A stretch of DNA of 64,000 bases from VBDM01 sp964430565 (GCA_964430565.1 CAYSFD010000048.1:62001-126000); one strand, 5' to 3'; positions 52,611 through 62,568 are shown, counted from the stretch's first letter. Notes: generated by a model from the sequence alone, not told the origin. Translations and numbers: made by a program.

Positions 52611-53684
52611 ATGGATAAGCGCATCGAGCAGATCATCCAGCTTGTCGTGAGCGTGGCGCTGGCGGTCGGCTGCCTGATGGTGCTCAAGCCGTTCCTAACG
52701 GCGCTGCTGTCGGCCGCGATCCTGTGCTTTTCGACCTGGCCGGTGTACCGACTGGTCGAGCGCAGGCTCGGAGGACGGCGCACGCTCGCCGCGCTCGCCA
52801 TGACCTTGCTCATGATCCTGGTGCTGGTTCTGCCACTGGCGCTGATCGCGGGGAGCTACGTGGACGAGGTTCCTCACCTGCTCGAAGGACTGCGCGAGAT
52901 GCTCGCCGAGGGACTGCCCGGACTCCCGCACTGGGTCGCCTCGATCCCGCTTGCGGGCGAGTGGCTGGACGCGGGCTGGCGCGAGATGGCCAGCAACAAG
53001 GCACAGCTCGCGGACGCGCTGAAGTGGATCGCGCAGCCGGCGCGCGCGGTGCTGGTGCAAGCCGGCATCATCGCCGGCGAGGGAGTGCTGCAGTTCACCC
53101 TGATCACCTTCATCGGATTTTTCTTCTACCGCGACGGCACGGCGCTGGCACAGGCCCTGCGCAAGGGCCTTGAACGCGTCGCCGGCACTGTTGCCGGCCG
53201 GCTGCTGGAAATCGTCGGCGGCACCATCAACGGCGTGATGTACGGCATCGTCGGCACGGGACTCGCCCAGGGCTTGGCGGGGGTGATCGGTTTCCTCATC
53301 GCCGGCGTTCCCGGAGCGCTGATGCTGGGCTTCATCACCGCCATCCTTTCGATCGTTCCGGCGGGGCCGCCGCTGATCTGGATCAGCGCGACGATCTGGC
53401 TGATCTTTCAGGATCGGATCGGCTGGGCCGTGTTCATGGCGCTGTGGGGCTTTTTCGTCATAAGCGGCATCGACAACGTGGTAAAGCCCTGGCTGATCAG
53501 CCGCGGCGCGAGCCTGCCGTTCGTGCTGGTGCTGCTCGGCGTGTTCGGCGGGATACTCGCGTTCGGCTTCGTCGGCATCTTCCTCGGCCCGACGCTGCTC
53601 GCGGTCGGCTTCAGGTTCGTGCGCCGCTGGGCGGCGCCGCAAGACGCAGCCGATCCGCGTACCGCCCCGCCGGCGCCGAAATAG
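52611..53684 (+). CDS. AI-2E/PerM family permease
   Basis: 357 residues with seven or eight helices and the typical C-terminal block GVFGGILAFGFVGIFLGPTLLAV, plus PLIWISATIWL. The family covers AI-2 exporters and Na+/H+ antiporters, so the function is open. It follows purM after 33 bases, an arrangement common in Betaproteobacteria. Confidence 0.92.
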   Translation: MDKRIEQIIQLVVSVALAVGCLMVLKPFLTALLSAAILCFSTWPVYRLVERRLGGRRTLAALAMTLLMILVLVLPLALIAGSYVDEVPHLLEGLREMLAEGLPGLPHWVASIPLAGEWLDAGWREMASNKAQLADALKWIAQPARAVLVQAGIIAGEGVLQFTLITFIGFFFYRDGTALAQALRKGLERVAGTVAGRLLEIVGGTINGVMYGIVGTGLAQGLAGVIGFLIAGVPGALMLGFITAILSIVPAGPPLIWISATIWLIFQDRIGWAVFMALWGFFVISGIDNVVKPWLISRGASLPFVLVLLGVFGGILAFGFVGIFLGPTLLAVGFRFVRRWAAPQDAADPRTAPPAPK

Positions 53685-53715
53685 GACGATTGATTCCTCC
53701 GCGAAAGAGGGAGCC

Positions 53716-54339
53716 ATGAGCGAAGCCCGTGACAACCGGCGTCCGATCGAGGCCCGCGCGAGCGCCTGGGCGAGAAAAGCCGCGGCCTTCCTCGTGGGTA
53801 CCCGGGTTTCTCCCAACCAGATTTCGGTGGCAAGCGTCCTCTTCGCCTCGATCGGAGCCTTCCTGCTCCTGTGCACGCCGGGTCCGGCTGGACTGATCGG
53901 CTGCGCGGCGGCCATCCAGGCGAGGCTCGTCTGCAACCTGCTCGACGGCATGGTGGCCGTGGAGGGCGGCAGGAAATCGGCGCTCGGTCAGTTGTACAAC
54001 GAGTTTCCCGACCGTCTCGCCGATTCCATCCTCATCGTCGCGCTGGGCTACGCGATAGACCTGCCTTCCCTCGGCTGGCTGGGCGCGTTGTCGGCGGCGT
54101 TGACGGCATACGTGCGCGTTTTCGGCGGTTCGCTCGGCCTGCCGCAGGATTTCCGCGGCCCGATGGCCAAGCAGCACCGCATGGCGGCGATGACGGCCGG
54201 GTGCCTCCTCGGGGCGGCCGAGCAGGCCATCACCGGTACGATGGTCGCGTTGATCGTCACCGTCTGGGTCGTCGCGATCGGTTCGCTCCTGACCTGCGCG
54301 ACGCGCACCCGGGCGATCGCCGCGCTGCTGCGCGCCTGA
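53716..54339 (+). CDS. CDP-alcohol phosphatidyltransferase-like protein (YnbA type)
   Basis: 207 residues, five or six helices. The signature region NLLDGMVAVEGGRKSALGQL with NEFPD aligns to the canonical D-x2-DG-x2-AR-x8-G-x3-D-x3-D, but the first Asp is Asn74, the Arg is Val82 and the third Asp is Asn95. Asp77 and Asp99 remain. E. coli YnbA is the closest analogue I recall. It is followed by a PlsC-like and a CdsA-like gene, so the three probably make a special phospholipid. Confidence 0.83.
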   Translation: MSEARDNRRPIEARASAWARKAAAFLVGTRVSPNQISVASVLFASIGAFLLLCTPGPAGLIGCAAAIQARLVCNLLDGMVAVEGGRKSALGQLYNEFPDRLADSILIVALGYAIDLPSLGWLGALSAALTAYVRVFGGSLGLPQDFRGPMAKQHRMAAMTAGCLLGAAEQAITGTMVALIVTVWVVAIGSLLTCATRTRAIAALLRA

Positions 54340-54347
54340 TCCGATTC

Positions 54348-54947
54348 ATGCTGCTTTCGAAGCTCCTCATCGGCCTGGTGCGAATCGTGGTCGGTGCGTC
54401 GCCGCGCTGGATCGGAGCGGGACCGTCGCTCGCCCAACGGATCTATTTCGCCAACCACTCCAGCCACATCGACACCGTCGCGCTTTGGTCGGCGCTGCCG
54501 CCAGAGTTGCGCGCGAGGACCCGGCCCGTGGCGGCCGCCGACTACTGGGGAAAGGGTGCACTGCGCCGATACGTGGTCCTGAAGGGATTGAACGCTGTTC
54601 TCATCGAGAGGAGCCGCGCCGATCCGAGCGCGGACCCGTTGCAGCCGCTCGCCGAGGCGCTGGAACGCGGCGACTCGCTGATTATCTTTCCCGAAGGAAC
54701 CCGCCAGACGCAGGCACTGCCCGGACCGTTTAAGGCGGGGCTGTTTCACCTTGCAGCACGTTTTTCCGAAGTCGAACTCGTGCCGGTGTACTTGGAGAAC
54801 CTCCATCGCAGCCTGCCCAAGGGAAGGGTTTTCCCGGTACCCTTGATATGCACCGTCAGGTTCGGCGCCCCCCTGCCGCGCATCGCCGGTGAAAGCAAGG
54901 AGGCTTTTCTGGAACGCGCCCGCAGCGCGATCGTGGAACTGGCATGA
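54348..54947 (+). CDS. Lysophospholipid acyltransferase (PlsC-like)
   Basis: 199 residues. The HX4D motif lies in NHSSHIDTV, and FPEGTR is the glycerophosphate-binding motif. An N-terminal amphipathic or short hydrophobic segment would bind the membrane. It is shorter than housekeeping PlsC. ATG 54348 lies eight bases after the previous stop, and its own stop overlaps the next ATG (ATGA). Confidence 0.9.
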   Translation: MLLSKLLIGLVRIVVGASPRWIGAGPSLAQRIYFANHSSHIDTVALWSALPPELRARTRPVAAADYWGKGALRRYVVLKGLNAVLIERSRADPSADPLQPLAEALERGDSLIIFPEGTRQTQALPGPFKAGLFHLAARFSEVELVPVYLENLHRSLPKGRVFPVPLICTVRFGAPLPRIAGESKEAFLERARSAIVELA

Positions 54948-55888
54948 GCGCCCAGGACAAGTTCATCTGGTTGATCGGCGGGATCGCGGCCTTTTTGCTT
55001 CTCGCCTCGATCGCCGGATGGCTCCTCGGTCGTCGCGTCAAGGGCGACGACGCTCACGCCGTGATCGACAACCTGAACGCGCGCGTTCGCGCGTGGTGGA
55101 TCATGGTGGCCGTGTTCGCGGTGGCGTTTCTCCTCGGCAAGGTCGCGACCATAGTATTGTTCGCGCTCGTTTCATTTTTTGCGCTGCGAGAATTCGTCAC
55201 CCTGACACCGACCCGCGCAGGGGACCATCGTGCCCTGTCGCTCGCGTTTTTCGTGCTGATTCCCGTGCAGTACTCCCTGATCGGTATCGACTGGTACGCA
55301 TTGTTCTCGATTTTCATCCCCGTGTACGCGTTCCTTCTCCTGCCTTCCCTGTCGGCGCTCGCCCAGGATGCCGAGCACTTCCTGGAGCGTACCGCGAAGA
55401 TCCAATGGGGAATCATGGTGACGATCTATTGCATCAGCCACGTGCCTGCGCTGCTGCTGCTCGATATTCCCGGCTACGCCGGGCAGAACGCGCTGCTGTT
55501 GTTCTACATGCTGCTCATCGTGCAGATGAGCGACGTGCTCCAGTACGTGTTCGGCAAGATCTTCGGGAAGACGAAGATCGCGCCCGTGGTGAGCCCCTCG
55601 AAGACGGTGGAGGGATTCGTCGGCGGCGCGGCGGGCGCCACGCTCATAGGGGCTGCCATGTGGTGGATCACGCCGTTTACGCCGCTGCAGGCGGCCGGCA
55701 TGGCTTTCGTCACGGTGCTGATGGGCTTCCTCGGCGGCTTGGTTCTTTCCGCGGTCAAGCGAAGCCTGGGTGCGAAAGATTGGGGAACGATGATAAGAGG
55801 GCACGGCGGCATGATGGACAGAATGGATTCCGTCAGCTTCGCGGCACCGATCTTCTTTCACCTGACACGGTACTTTTTTGTGGCGTGA
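54944..55888 (+). CDS. Phosphatidate cytidylyltransferase (CdsA/YnbB-like)
   Basis: 314 residues, eight or nine helices, with the CdsA signature SAVKRSLGAKDWGTMIRGHG continuing GMMDRMD. It makes CDP-diacylglycerol, the substrate for the CDP-alcohol transferase two genes upstream. It is probably a paralogue of the housekeeping cdsA, which would normally lie with the bamA-lpx cluster and is not in this window. Confidence 0.9.
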   Translation: MSAQDKFIWLIGGIAAFLLLASIAGWLLGRRVKGDDAHAVIDNLNARVRAWWIMVAVFAVAFLLGKVATIVLFALVSFFALREFVTLTPTRAGDHRALSLAFFVLIPVQYSLIGIDWYALFSIFIPVYAFLLLPSLSALAQDAEHFLERTAKIQWGIMVTIYCISHVPALLLLDIPGYAGQNALLLFYMLLIVQMSDVLQYVFGKIFGKTKIAPVVSPSKTVEGFVGGAAGATLIGAAMWWITPFTPLQAAGMAFVTVLMGFLGGLVLSAVKRSLGAKDWGTMIRGHGGMMDRMDSVSFAAPIFFHLTRYFFVA

Positions 55889-55936
55889 ACTTTCCGCACG
55901 AAGCGACGGAAGTCCGGGGGTGGCGGCAGCAGGCAG

Positions 55937-56386
55937 TCAGCGCTTCGCCCCCAGCATCGTTTGGCGGCATTTCCGGGCGCCGCAGGCGCAGGCGTAGATC
56001 CGTTTCAGCGCCGGGGTGTGGCGTCCCTCGACGATCAGGTTGTAGTCGTAGGTCAATTCCCTGCCGGGTGGAATGTCGCGAATCGCATCGATGAACATGC
56101 GCCCGCTTTCTTCGACCGGCTCGCAATTGGGGGCGCAGCTGTGGTTGATCCAGCGCGCCGAATTTCCTTTGTGGCTGGCGTCGATCACGATTCCGCCGTC
56201 AAGCAGGAACAGGAAGGTGTGCGAGTCGCTGTCGTCGTACTTCCGGTCGGCTTCCTTCTCGCTCATGCGCCTGCCTTCGTATTCGACGATGCGCGTGCCC
56301 TTGGATATGGACGTCGCGGCGAACACGCCCTTGCCGTGAATGCCGGAACGGCGCACGCTGATGCGGCGGGAGGTCTTGCGTCGCAT
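55937..56386 (-). CDS. SET-domain protein methyltransferase
   Basis: 149 residues, a single SET domain: SGIHGKGVFAATSISKGTRIVEY, the SAM/active-site block RWINHSCAPNCEP, ELTYDYN, and a post-SET zinc cluster CACGARKCRQTM with the supporting Cys. All catalytic features of eukaryote-like lysine methyltransferases are kept. Bacterial homologues have poorly known targets. It is convergent with the cdsA-like gene and one base from the DMT permease gene. Confidence 0.9.
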   Translation of the reverse strand: MRRKTSRRISVRRSGIHGKGVFAATSISKGTRIVEYEGRRMSEKEADRKYDDSDSHTFLFLLDGGIVIDASHKGNSARWINHSCAPNCEPVEESGRMFIDAIRDIPPGRELTYDYNLIVEGRHTPALKRIYACACGARKCRQTMLGAKR

Positions 56387-56387
56387 C

Positions 56388-57266
56388 TCAGCTCCCGCGC
56401 CGCGCGAGCCAGATTCCGGCGAGAACGATCGCGCCGCCGGCCATCTGCACCGCGCCCATGCCTTCGCCCAGGATCGCCCAGGCGTAGAGCGCGGCGAGCA
56501 CCGGCTGCAGCAGCAGGCTTACCGAGGAAAACGACGCCGGCAGGTGCGCGAAGCCGTAGGCGATGAGGCTTTGCCCTGCGATTTGCGAGACGAGCGCCAA
56601 ACCCGCGAGCACCATCCAGCCGCGGGCATCCTGCGGCAGGATCGCATCCGCGGTAAGGAGTGCGCAAGGGAGAAGAGCGATCGCGGCGACGGTTGTGCCG
56701 ATCGCCATGATGCGCGCCGTGGAGGTGGCGCTCGTTGCGGATTTCAGGCAGAGCATGTAGCCCGCGTAGAACACTGCAGTCAGCACGCCGAGCGCGTCGC
56801 CGAGCAACGTAAGCCGGTCGGCGTTCAGGTTGGGGCCGATCAGGAGCGCCGCGCCGACGAGCGTCACTGCGAGCGCACCGAGAAACGAGCGCGTAACGCG
56901 CTCGCGCCACAAGAGCCACGCGCCGAGCGTCACGAAGATCGGCGCGAGATTGGACTCGAGCGTGGCGTTGGCCACCGAAGTGTAGGCGATCGAGAGATGC
57001 CATACGGCCAGATCGCCGGCGAAGAACAACCCCGCCAGGAGGAGCGCCTTGTTCGCTTGACCGCCGGACGCAGGCTCGCGCGGCGAGCAGGCCACCCACG
57101 CCCACAGCGGCGCGACGGCAAGCGCCACGCGCCAGAATGCGCTCGCGGTGGGGCTCACGTCCGACAGGCGCACGAAAATGGGCGAGAAGGCGATCGCCGC
57201 GGCGCCGGCGAGTAACGCGGCGAACGCAAGCGTTTTCTGTGGGGGCGATTCGGTGGCCGCGCTCAT
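56388..57266 (-). CDS. DMT-superfamily (EamA) permease
   Basis: 292 residues, ten helices in two EamA repeats, the second ending WAILGEGMGAVQMAGGAIVLAGIWLARR. Full length, with ATG 57266. Substrate unknown. It is upstream of the SET-domain gene on the same strand, with one base between them. Confidence 0.88.
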   Translation of the reverse strand: MSAATESPPQKTLAFAALLAGAAAIAFSPIFVRLSDVSPTASAFWRVALAVAPLWAWVACSPREPASGGQANKALLLAGLFFAGDLAVWHLSIAYTSVANATLESNLAPIFVTLGAWLLWRERVTRSFLGALAVTLVGAALLIGPNLNADRLTLLGDALGVLTAVFYAGYMLCLKSATSATSTARIMAIGTTVAAIALLPCALLTADAILPQDARGWMVLAGLALVSQIAGQSLIAYGFAHLPASFSSVSLLLQPVLAALYAWAILGEGMGAVQMAGGAIVLAGIWLARRGS

Positions 57267-57394
57267 GGAGGAGCGCGGAAGTTATCACGCCCCGGACACG
57301 AAATCGAGCGCTGCTTCCGTGTCAGGGGACCTTTGCTCATTCCCTGGACTAAACTGTCTGCTGTGTCTCCGGAGCGTGTCTGCGGCGGGGTGAG

Positions 57395-58891
57395 ATGAAA
57401 AGACTGACGCTCGGCGTGCTGTGGGGTCTGTGGGTATGGTTCCAATCATCCGCGTGTACCGCGGCGGAGACGCCCATGGACTTCATCGACAGTCAGATTG
57501 CCATGCATGCGGGGCAAAGCGGGGCATATGTGCTCGAGACCGGCGAGGAAGCGCTGCTGGCACGGGCTTGGCTCGCCGACCATGCCCGGCACACGATCGA
57601 GGTGCAATACTTCATCTGGAGTACGGACAACATCGGGATTCTGGCCGCGGAGGCGCTGCTGAACGCCGCCGATCGCGGCGTGAGGGTGCGCGTCATCGTG
57701 GACGATCTGCTCATCGACGCGCCGGACAAGTCCCTGCTCGCCCTGTCCGGACACCCGAATATCGACATCCGCATCTACAACCCCACGACTTCGGTCGGCG
57801 TTCCGTTCCACAAGCGCGTGCTCAACGTTTTCGGCGATTTTCGCGGCGTCAACCAGCGCATGCACGACAAGACCGTTATCGTCGACGGCAAGGTGGCGAT
57901 CACCGGCGGGCGCAACATGGCCGCCGAGTACTACGACTACAAGCGTGAATACAATTTCCGCGATCGCGACGCCCTGCTGCTGGGCGAAGTGGTCAAGGTG
58001 ATGCAGGCGAGCTTCGAGAACTTCTGGGCGAGCGAGCTGAGCGCAAAGGTGGAAGAACTCTACGACGGTCTCGGCCTTTTGCAGAAGAACGTGCGAGTGA
58101 AGGACGACGAGATCAAGAAGATCTACCGCGAGCTGCACGCGTATGCGAACTCGCCGGAGAACTTCGCGCCCGAGGTGCGCGCCGCCGTTGAGGCCGCGCC
58201 CACGGCGTTTGCGCGCCTGACGCAGCAGTTGGTCTGGGGCAAGGTGGAGTTCATCAGCGACCGGCCGGGCAAGAATGAAAACCGGGTGCGGCTGGGCGGC
58301 GGCGGGCTGACCGCCGCGGCTCTGGCGCGGCTGGTCGAGGGCGCCCGCGATCGCATCGTCATCCAGTCGCCCTATCTGGTGCTGTCCGACAGGGCCATGG
58401 ACCTGTTTCGGCAGATCAAGGCGCGCGGAGTGCGCGTGCGCATCAACACCAATTCGCTCGCTTCCACCGATAATCTTCCCGCTTTCAGCGGGTATCGCAA
58501 TCAGCGCGACAAGCTGCTCGAGATGGGTCTGGAGATTTTCGAGTACAAGCCCGATCCTGAGGTGCAGCGCTGGCTGATGCAGCACTCGGCGGCGGCGAAG
58601 GACAAGCCGCCGGTCTTCGCGCTGCATGCCAAGACCATGGTGGTGGACTCGCGGATCGTCTATATCGGCACTTTCAACTTCGACCCGCGCTCGGAGAACC
58701 TCAATACCGAGGTCGGCGTGATCATCCACAATGAGGCGCTGGCGCGCGCGGTGGAGGGGGCGATCGAAACCGATATGCGGCCGGCCAACAGCTGGAATGC
58801 AGCCAGCGACCTGCCGGATCGACACGTGCCCTTCGCCAAGCGCAGCAAGGTGCGCCTGTTGCAGTTGTTGCCGATCAAGCCGCTGTTGTGA
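57395..58891 (+). CDS. Phospholipase D family protein (cardiolipin synthase C-like)
   Basis: 498 residues with an N-terminal signal or lipoprotein-like segment (ending SSACTA). Two HKD motifs are intact: HDKTVIVDGKVAITGGRN starting at His157, and HAKTMVVDSRIVYIGTFNFD. The layout matches ClsC-type enzymes, which make cardiolipin or exchange phosphatidyl groups. It could act on lipids from the ynbA-like operon nearby, but a different promoter serves it. No partner gene is adjacent. Confidence 0.9.
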   Translation: MKRLTLGVLWGLWVWFQSSACTAAETPMDFIDSQIAMHAGQSGAYVLETGEEALLARAWLADHARHTIEVQYFIWSTDNIGILAAEALLNAADRGVRVRVIVDDLLIDAPDKSLLALSGHPNIDIRIYNPTTSVGVPFHKRVLNVFGDFRGVNQRMHDKTVIVDGKVAITGGRNMAAEYYDYKREYNFRDRDALLLGEVVKVMQASFENFWASELSAKVEELYDGLGLLQKNVRVKDDEIKKIYRELHAYANSPENFAPEVRAAVEAAPTAFARLTQQLVWGKVEFISDRPGKNENRVRLGGGGLTAAALARLVEGARDRIVIQSPYLVLSDRAMDLFRQIKARGVRVRINTNSLASTDNLPAFSGYRNQRDKLLEMGLEIFEYKPDPEVQRWLMQHSAAAKDKPPVFALHAKTMVVDSRIVYIGTFNFDPRSENLNTEVGVIIHNEALARAVEGAIETDMRPANSWNAASDLPDRHVPFAKRSKVRLLQLLPIKPLL

Positions 58892-58992
58892 AGGGTATGC
58901 CTTTGATCGCGGTCATGAAATTCTCGTCGATGCAACGTCTTCATTGGATCACCGTGAACGGCGGGAGTTGCTGATCCCGGTCAAATCGAGAC

Positions 58993-59019
58993 TTGGAACG
59001 CGACAGCGAATGGTAAAAT
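58993..59019 (+). promoter_or_regulatory. Candidate sigma-70 promoter of dnaE
   Basis: TTGGAA (58993-58998) and TAAAAT (59014-59019) with 15 bases between, 24 bases before the dnaE ATG. Spacing is slightly short; CTTGGA one base earlier gives 16. Confidence 0.4.
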
Positions 59020-59043
59020 TTTCAGGTTCCAGAGTTCCCCGCA

Positions 59044-62000
59044 ATGCCGAATCCCGCCTTCGTCCACCTTCGGCTCCACAGCGAGTATTCCATCACCGAC
59101 GGCATTGTCCGCATCGACGAAGCCGTCGAGAGGGCGGCTGCCGATGGTATGCCGGCGCTGGCGATCACGGACCTCGCCAACGTCTTTGGCATGGTCAAGT
59201 TCTACAAGGCGGCGCGCGCCGCGGGCGTGAAGCCCGTCATCGGCTGCGACGTTTGGATCACCAATGAATCCGAGCGCGACAAACCTCATCGCCTGCTGCT
59301 CCTCGCGCAGTCACGCGCGGGGTATCTTCGCCTCTCGGAGCTGCTCACGCGGGCCTGGCTCGAAAACCAGCACCGTGGGCGCGCCGAGCTCAAGAAAAGC
59401 TGGTTCGGCGAGGGCGCCGCGGGTCTGATCGCGCTTTCGGGGGCGATGCAGGGGGACCTCGGCGTTGCGCTTCTGCAGGATCAGGGGGGATCGGCGAAGC
59501 GGCTCGCGCAAGAGTGGGCCCGGATTTTTCCCGGCCGGTTCTATCTGGAATTGCAGCGCTCGGGCGCTCCGCAGACGGAGAACTATATCGAGACGGCGCT
59601 GCGGCTCGCCGCGGAGTGTTCGCTCCCGGTGGTCGCGACCCACCCGGTGCAGTTCCTGAAGCCGGAGGACTTCACGGCCCACGAGGCGCGCGTGTGCATC
59701 GCCGAAGGCTACGTGCTCGGCGACCGGCGCCGCCCGCGTGCCTTTACCCCGAAGAGCTATTTCCTCTCGCAGGCCGAGATGACCGAACTTTTCGCCGATC
59801 TGCCTGAGGCGCTCGCGAATTCTGTGGAGATCGCGCGCCGATGTAACCTCGAGCTCGAGCTCGGCAAGAGCCGGCTGCCGAAGTTTCCGACGCCCGGGGA
59901 TGTAAGTCTCGAGGACTACCTCGTCCGGACGGCCTCTCAGGGCCTGGAGCGGCGGCTCGTCGCGCTCTACCCGGACCTGGAGCCGCGGGCGAAGCAGGAG
60001 CCGCGCTACCGGGCTCGCCTCGAGTCGGAAGCGAAGACGATCGTTCAGATGGGCTTCGCCGGCTACTTCCTCATCGTCGCCGACTTCATCAACTGGGCGA
60101 AGTCGAACGGAGTGCCAGTCGGCCCCGGGCGCGGCTCGGGCGCGGGGTCGCTGGTCGCCTATTCGCTCGGCATCACCGACCTCGACCCCTTGCGCTACGA
60201 CCTGCTGTTCGAGCGTTTCCTCAATCCGGAGCGCGTGTCGATGCCCGACTTCGACATCGATTTCTGCGAGCGCGGGCGCGACCGCGTGATCGAGTACGTC
60301 AAGCAGAAATACGGCGCGCAGTCGGTATCGCAGATCGCCACCTTCGGCACCATGGCCGCGCGCGCCGTGGTGCGCGACGTCGGCCGCGTGATGGAGTGGA
60401 GTTACACGCGTACCGACGAGCTCGCCAAGCTCATCCCGTTCCAGCCGGGCAAGCGCATCACCTTGAAAGATGCGCGCGAGATGGAGCCGCGCCTGAAAGA
60501 GCGGGAAAAGACCGAGGAGGAGACGCGCGAGCTCCTCGCGCTCGCCGAACAACTCGAAGGCCTCGCGCGCAACGTCGGCATGCACGCGGGAGGCGTGCTG
60601 ATCGCCCCCGGCAAGCTCACCGATTTCTGTCCGCTCTACGCCGCGCAGGGCACCGAGAGCACGATCTCGCAGTTCGACATGAAGGACGTCGAGCGCGTCG
60701 GCCTGGTGAAGTTCGATTTTCTCGGGCTTACCACGCTCACGGTGCTCGACTGGGCGGTGCAGGCTATCCGCGCGATGGGGAAGCCGGAGTTTTCTCTGGA
60801 AAAAATTCCGCTCGACGATCCCAAAGCCTACGCGGTCTTTGCGAATGCCAACACCACCGCGATATTCCAGTTCGAATCGCGCGGCATGCGCGATCTCATC
60901 AAACGCGCCCGGCCCGACCGCTTCGAGGACATCATCGCGCTGGTGGCGCTCTACCGTCCGGGCCCGATGGAGCTGATCCCCGAATTCGTCGAGCGCAAGA
61001 ACGGCAAGCGCGTCGAGTACCTCGATCCGCGCCTCGAGCCGATCCTGAAGCCCACCTACGGGATCATGGTGTACCAGGAGCAGGTGATGCAGATCGCACA
61101 GGTGATGGGGGGGTATTCGCTGGGCAGCGCCGACCTCTTGCGGCGCGCGATGGGGAAGAAAGACGCAAAGGAAATGGCGCAGCAGCGGGACGTGTTCGTC
61201 GCCGGCGCCGAGAAGAACAAGCTTCCACGCGCGAAAGCCATCCTGCTCTTCGACCTCATGGAGAAGTTCGCGGGCTACGGGTTCAACAAGTCGCACGCAG
61301 CCGCCTACGCGCTGATCGCCTACCAGACCGCCTACCTCAAGGCGCACTATTCGGCCGCGTTCATGGCGGCCAACCTTTCGGCAGCGATGGACGACACCGA
61401 CAAGGTGCACCAGTTCCACGAGGACACGCTCGCGAACGGCCTGAAGGTCTTGCCGCCCGACGTGAACTCGGGCGAGTACCGCTTCGTTCCGGTGGACGCG
61501 AAGACCATGCGCTACGGCCTGGGCGCGGTAAAGGGCACCGGCGAATCGGCGATCACCGCGATCCTCGCTGCTCGGAAGGACGGTCCGTTCCGCGATCTCT
61601 TTGACTTTTGCACGCGCGTGGACAAGCGCAGCGTCAACCGCCGCACGGTCGAGGCGCTGGTGCGCGCCGGCGCCTTCGATTGCCTGCACGCGAACGACCA
61701 TGCGCAGCGCGCGAGCCTGCTCGCCTCGGTGGGGGTGGCGATCGAGGCGGCCGAGCAGTCCGAGCGCAACGCAAAACAGGTGAGCCTCTTCGGCGCGGGC
61801 GAGGGCGGATCGCAGCACAAGCCCGCGCTCGTCGCGGCGCCCGGCTGGACCGAGGCGCAGCGACTGCGCGAAGAGAAGGCGAGCCTCGGGTTCTATCTCT
61901 CGGGGCATCCCTTCACCGCTTACCGCGCCGAGATCGGGCGCTTCGTGCGGGCGAACCTGAAGAGCCTCGCGGCTTCCGCCGAGAGCGAAGGGACGCGCAC

Positions 62001-62526
62001 CCAGCTCATCGCCGGGGTGGTCGAATCGATCCGGTACCAGAGGACCCAGCAGGGCCGCATGGTGATCGTCAATCTTTCGGATGGCACCGCCACCCAGGAG
62101 CTGACTGTATACAACGAGGTGTTCGACCAGTACCGCGAGCTCGTCAAGGAGGACGCGGTCATCGTGGCCGAGGCCAAGGTGCGGAGCGTGCGGCGCTCGG
62201 TGGGCGAGGAGGGCGAGGCCGTATTCACGCGCATCAACGCCGAGCGGATCTACGACGTCGCCGGCGCGCGCAGCCGGTTTGCGCGGGGGGTGAGGCTGTC
62301 GATGAACGGGGAGGCGTCCGGCTCGGGTGCGGCGTCGGCCAGACTCAAGAGCCTATTGGAACCGTACCGCAACGGCTCGTGTCCCGTGGCGGTGTGCTAC
62401 CGTAACGGTGGCGCGAGCGTCGAGATGCAGCTGGGGGAGAACTGGCGGGTGAATTTGGATGATGCGCTGATGAAGTCGTTGAACGAATGGTTGAGGCCGG
62501 AGAATGTGGAGGTGTTGTATCCGTAA
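59044..62526 (+). CDS. dnaE: DNA polymerase III alpha subunit
   Basis: Replicative polymerase, 1160 residues, complete. The PHP domain (FVHLRLHSEYSITDG), polymerase active site MPDFDIDFCERGRDR, GPGRGSGAGSLVAY, the helix-hairpin-helix and the OB-fold (TQLIAGVVESIRYQRTQQG) come in the normal order. It is DnaE1 type, not the error-prone ImuC. ATG 59044 gives the family N-terminus. Confidence 0.97.
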   Translation: MPNPAFVHLRLHSEYSITDGIVRIDEAVERAAADGMPALAITDLANVFGMVKFYKAARAAGVKPVIGCDVWITNESERDKPHRLLLLAQSRAGYLRLSELLTRAWLENQHRGRAELKKSWFGEGAAGLIALSGAMQGDLGVALLQDQGGSAKRLAQEWARIFPGRFYLELQRSGAPQTENYIETALRLAAECSLPVVATHPVQFLKPEDFTAHEARVCIAEGYVLGDRRRPRAFTPKSYFLSQAEMTELFADLPEALANSVEIARRCNLELELGKSRLPKFPTPGDVSLEDYLVRTASQGLERRLVALYPDLEPRAKQEPRYRARLESEAKTIVQMGFAGYFLIVADFINWAKSNGVPVGPGRGSGAGSLVAYSLGITDLDPLRYDLLFERFLNPERVSMPDFDIDFCERGRDRVIEYVKQKYGAQSVSQIATFGTMAARAVVRDVGRVMEWSYTRTDELAKLIPFQPGKRITLKDAREMEPRLKEREKTEEETRELLALAEQLEGLARNVGMHAGGVLIAPGKLTDFCPLYAAQGTESTISQFDMKDVERVGLVKFDFLGLTTLTVLDWAVQAIRAMGKPEFSLEKIPLDDPKAYAVFANANTTAIFQFESRGMRDLIKRARPDRFEDIIALVALYRPGPMELIPEFVERKNGKRVEYLDPRLEPILKPTYGIMVYQEQVMQIAQVMGGYSLGSADLLRRAMGKKDAKEMAQQRDVFVAGAEKNKLPRAKAILLFDLMEKFAGYGFNKSHAAAYALIAYQTAYLKAHYSAAFMAANLSAAMDDTDKVHQFHEDTLANGLKVLPPDVNSGEYRFVPVDAKTMRYGLGAVKGTGESAITAILAARKDGPFRDLFDFCTRVDKRSVNRRTVEALVRAGAFDCLHANDHAQRASLLASVGVAIEAAEQSERNAKQVSLFGAGEGGSQHKPALVAAPGWTEAQRLREEKASLGFYLSGHPFTAYRAEIGRFVRANLKSLAASAESEGTRTQLIAGVVESIRYQRTQQGRMVIVNLSDGTATQELTVYNEVFDQYRELVKEDAVIVAEAKVRSVRRSVGEEGEAVFTRINAERIYDVAGARSRFARGVRLSMNGEASGSGAASARLKSLLEPYRNGSCPVAVCYRNGGASVEMQLGENWRVNLDDALMKSLNEWLRPENVEVLYP

Positions 62527-62568
62527 GTGTAGGAGCCTCGTCGTCTTGTCGCCGTGAGGCCAATCTAG

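Noticed and set aside
59311..61908. 865-codon open frame antisense to dnaE
   Set aside because: Antisense shadow of an intact dnaE.
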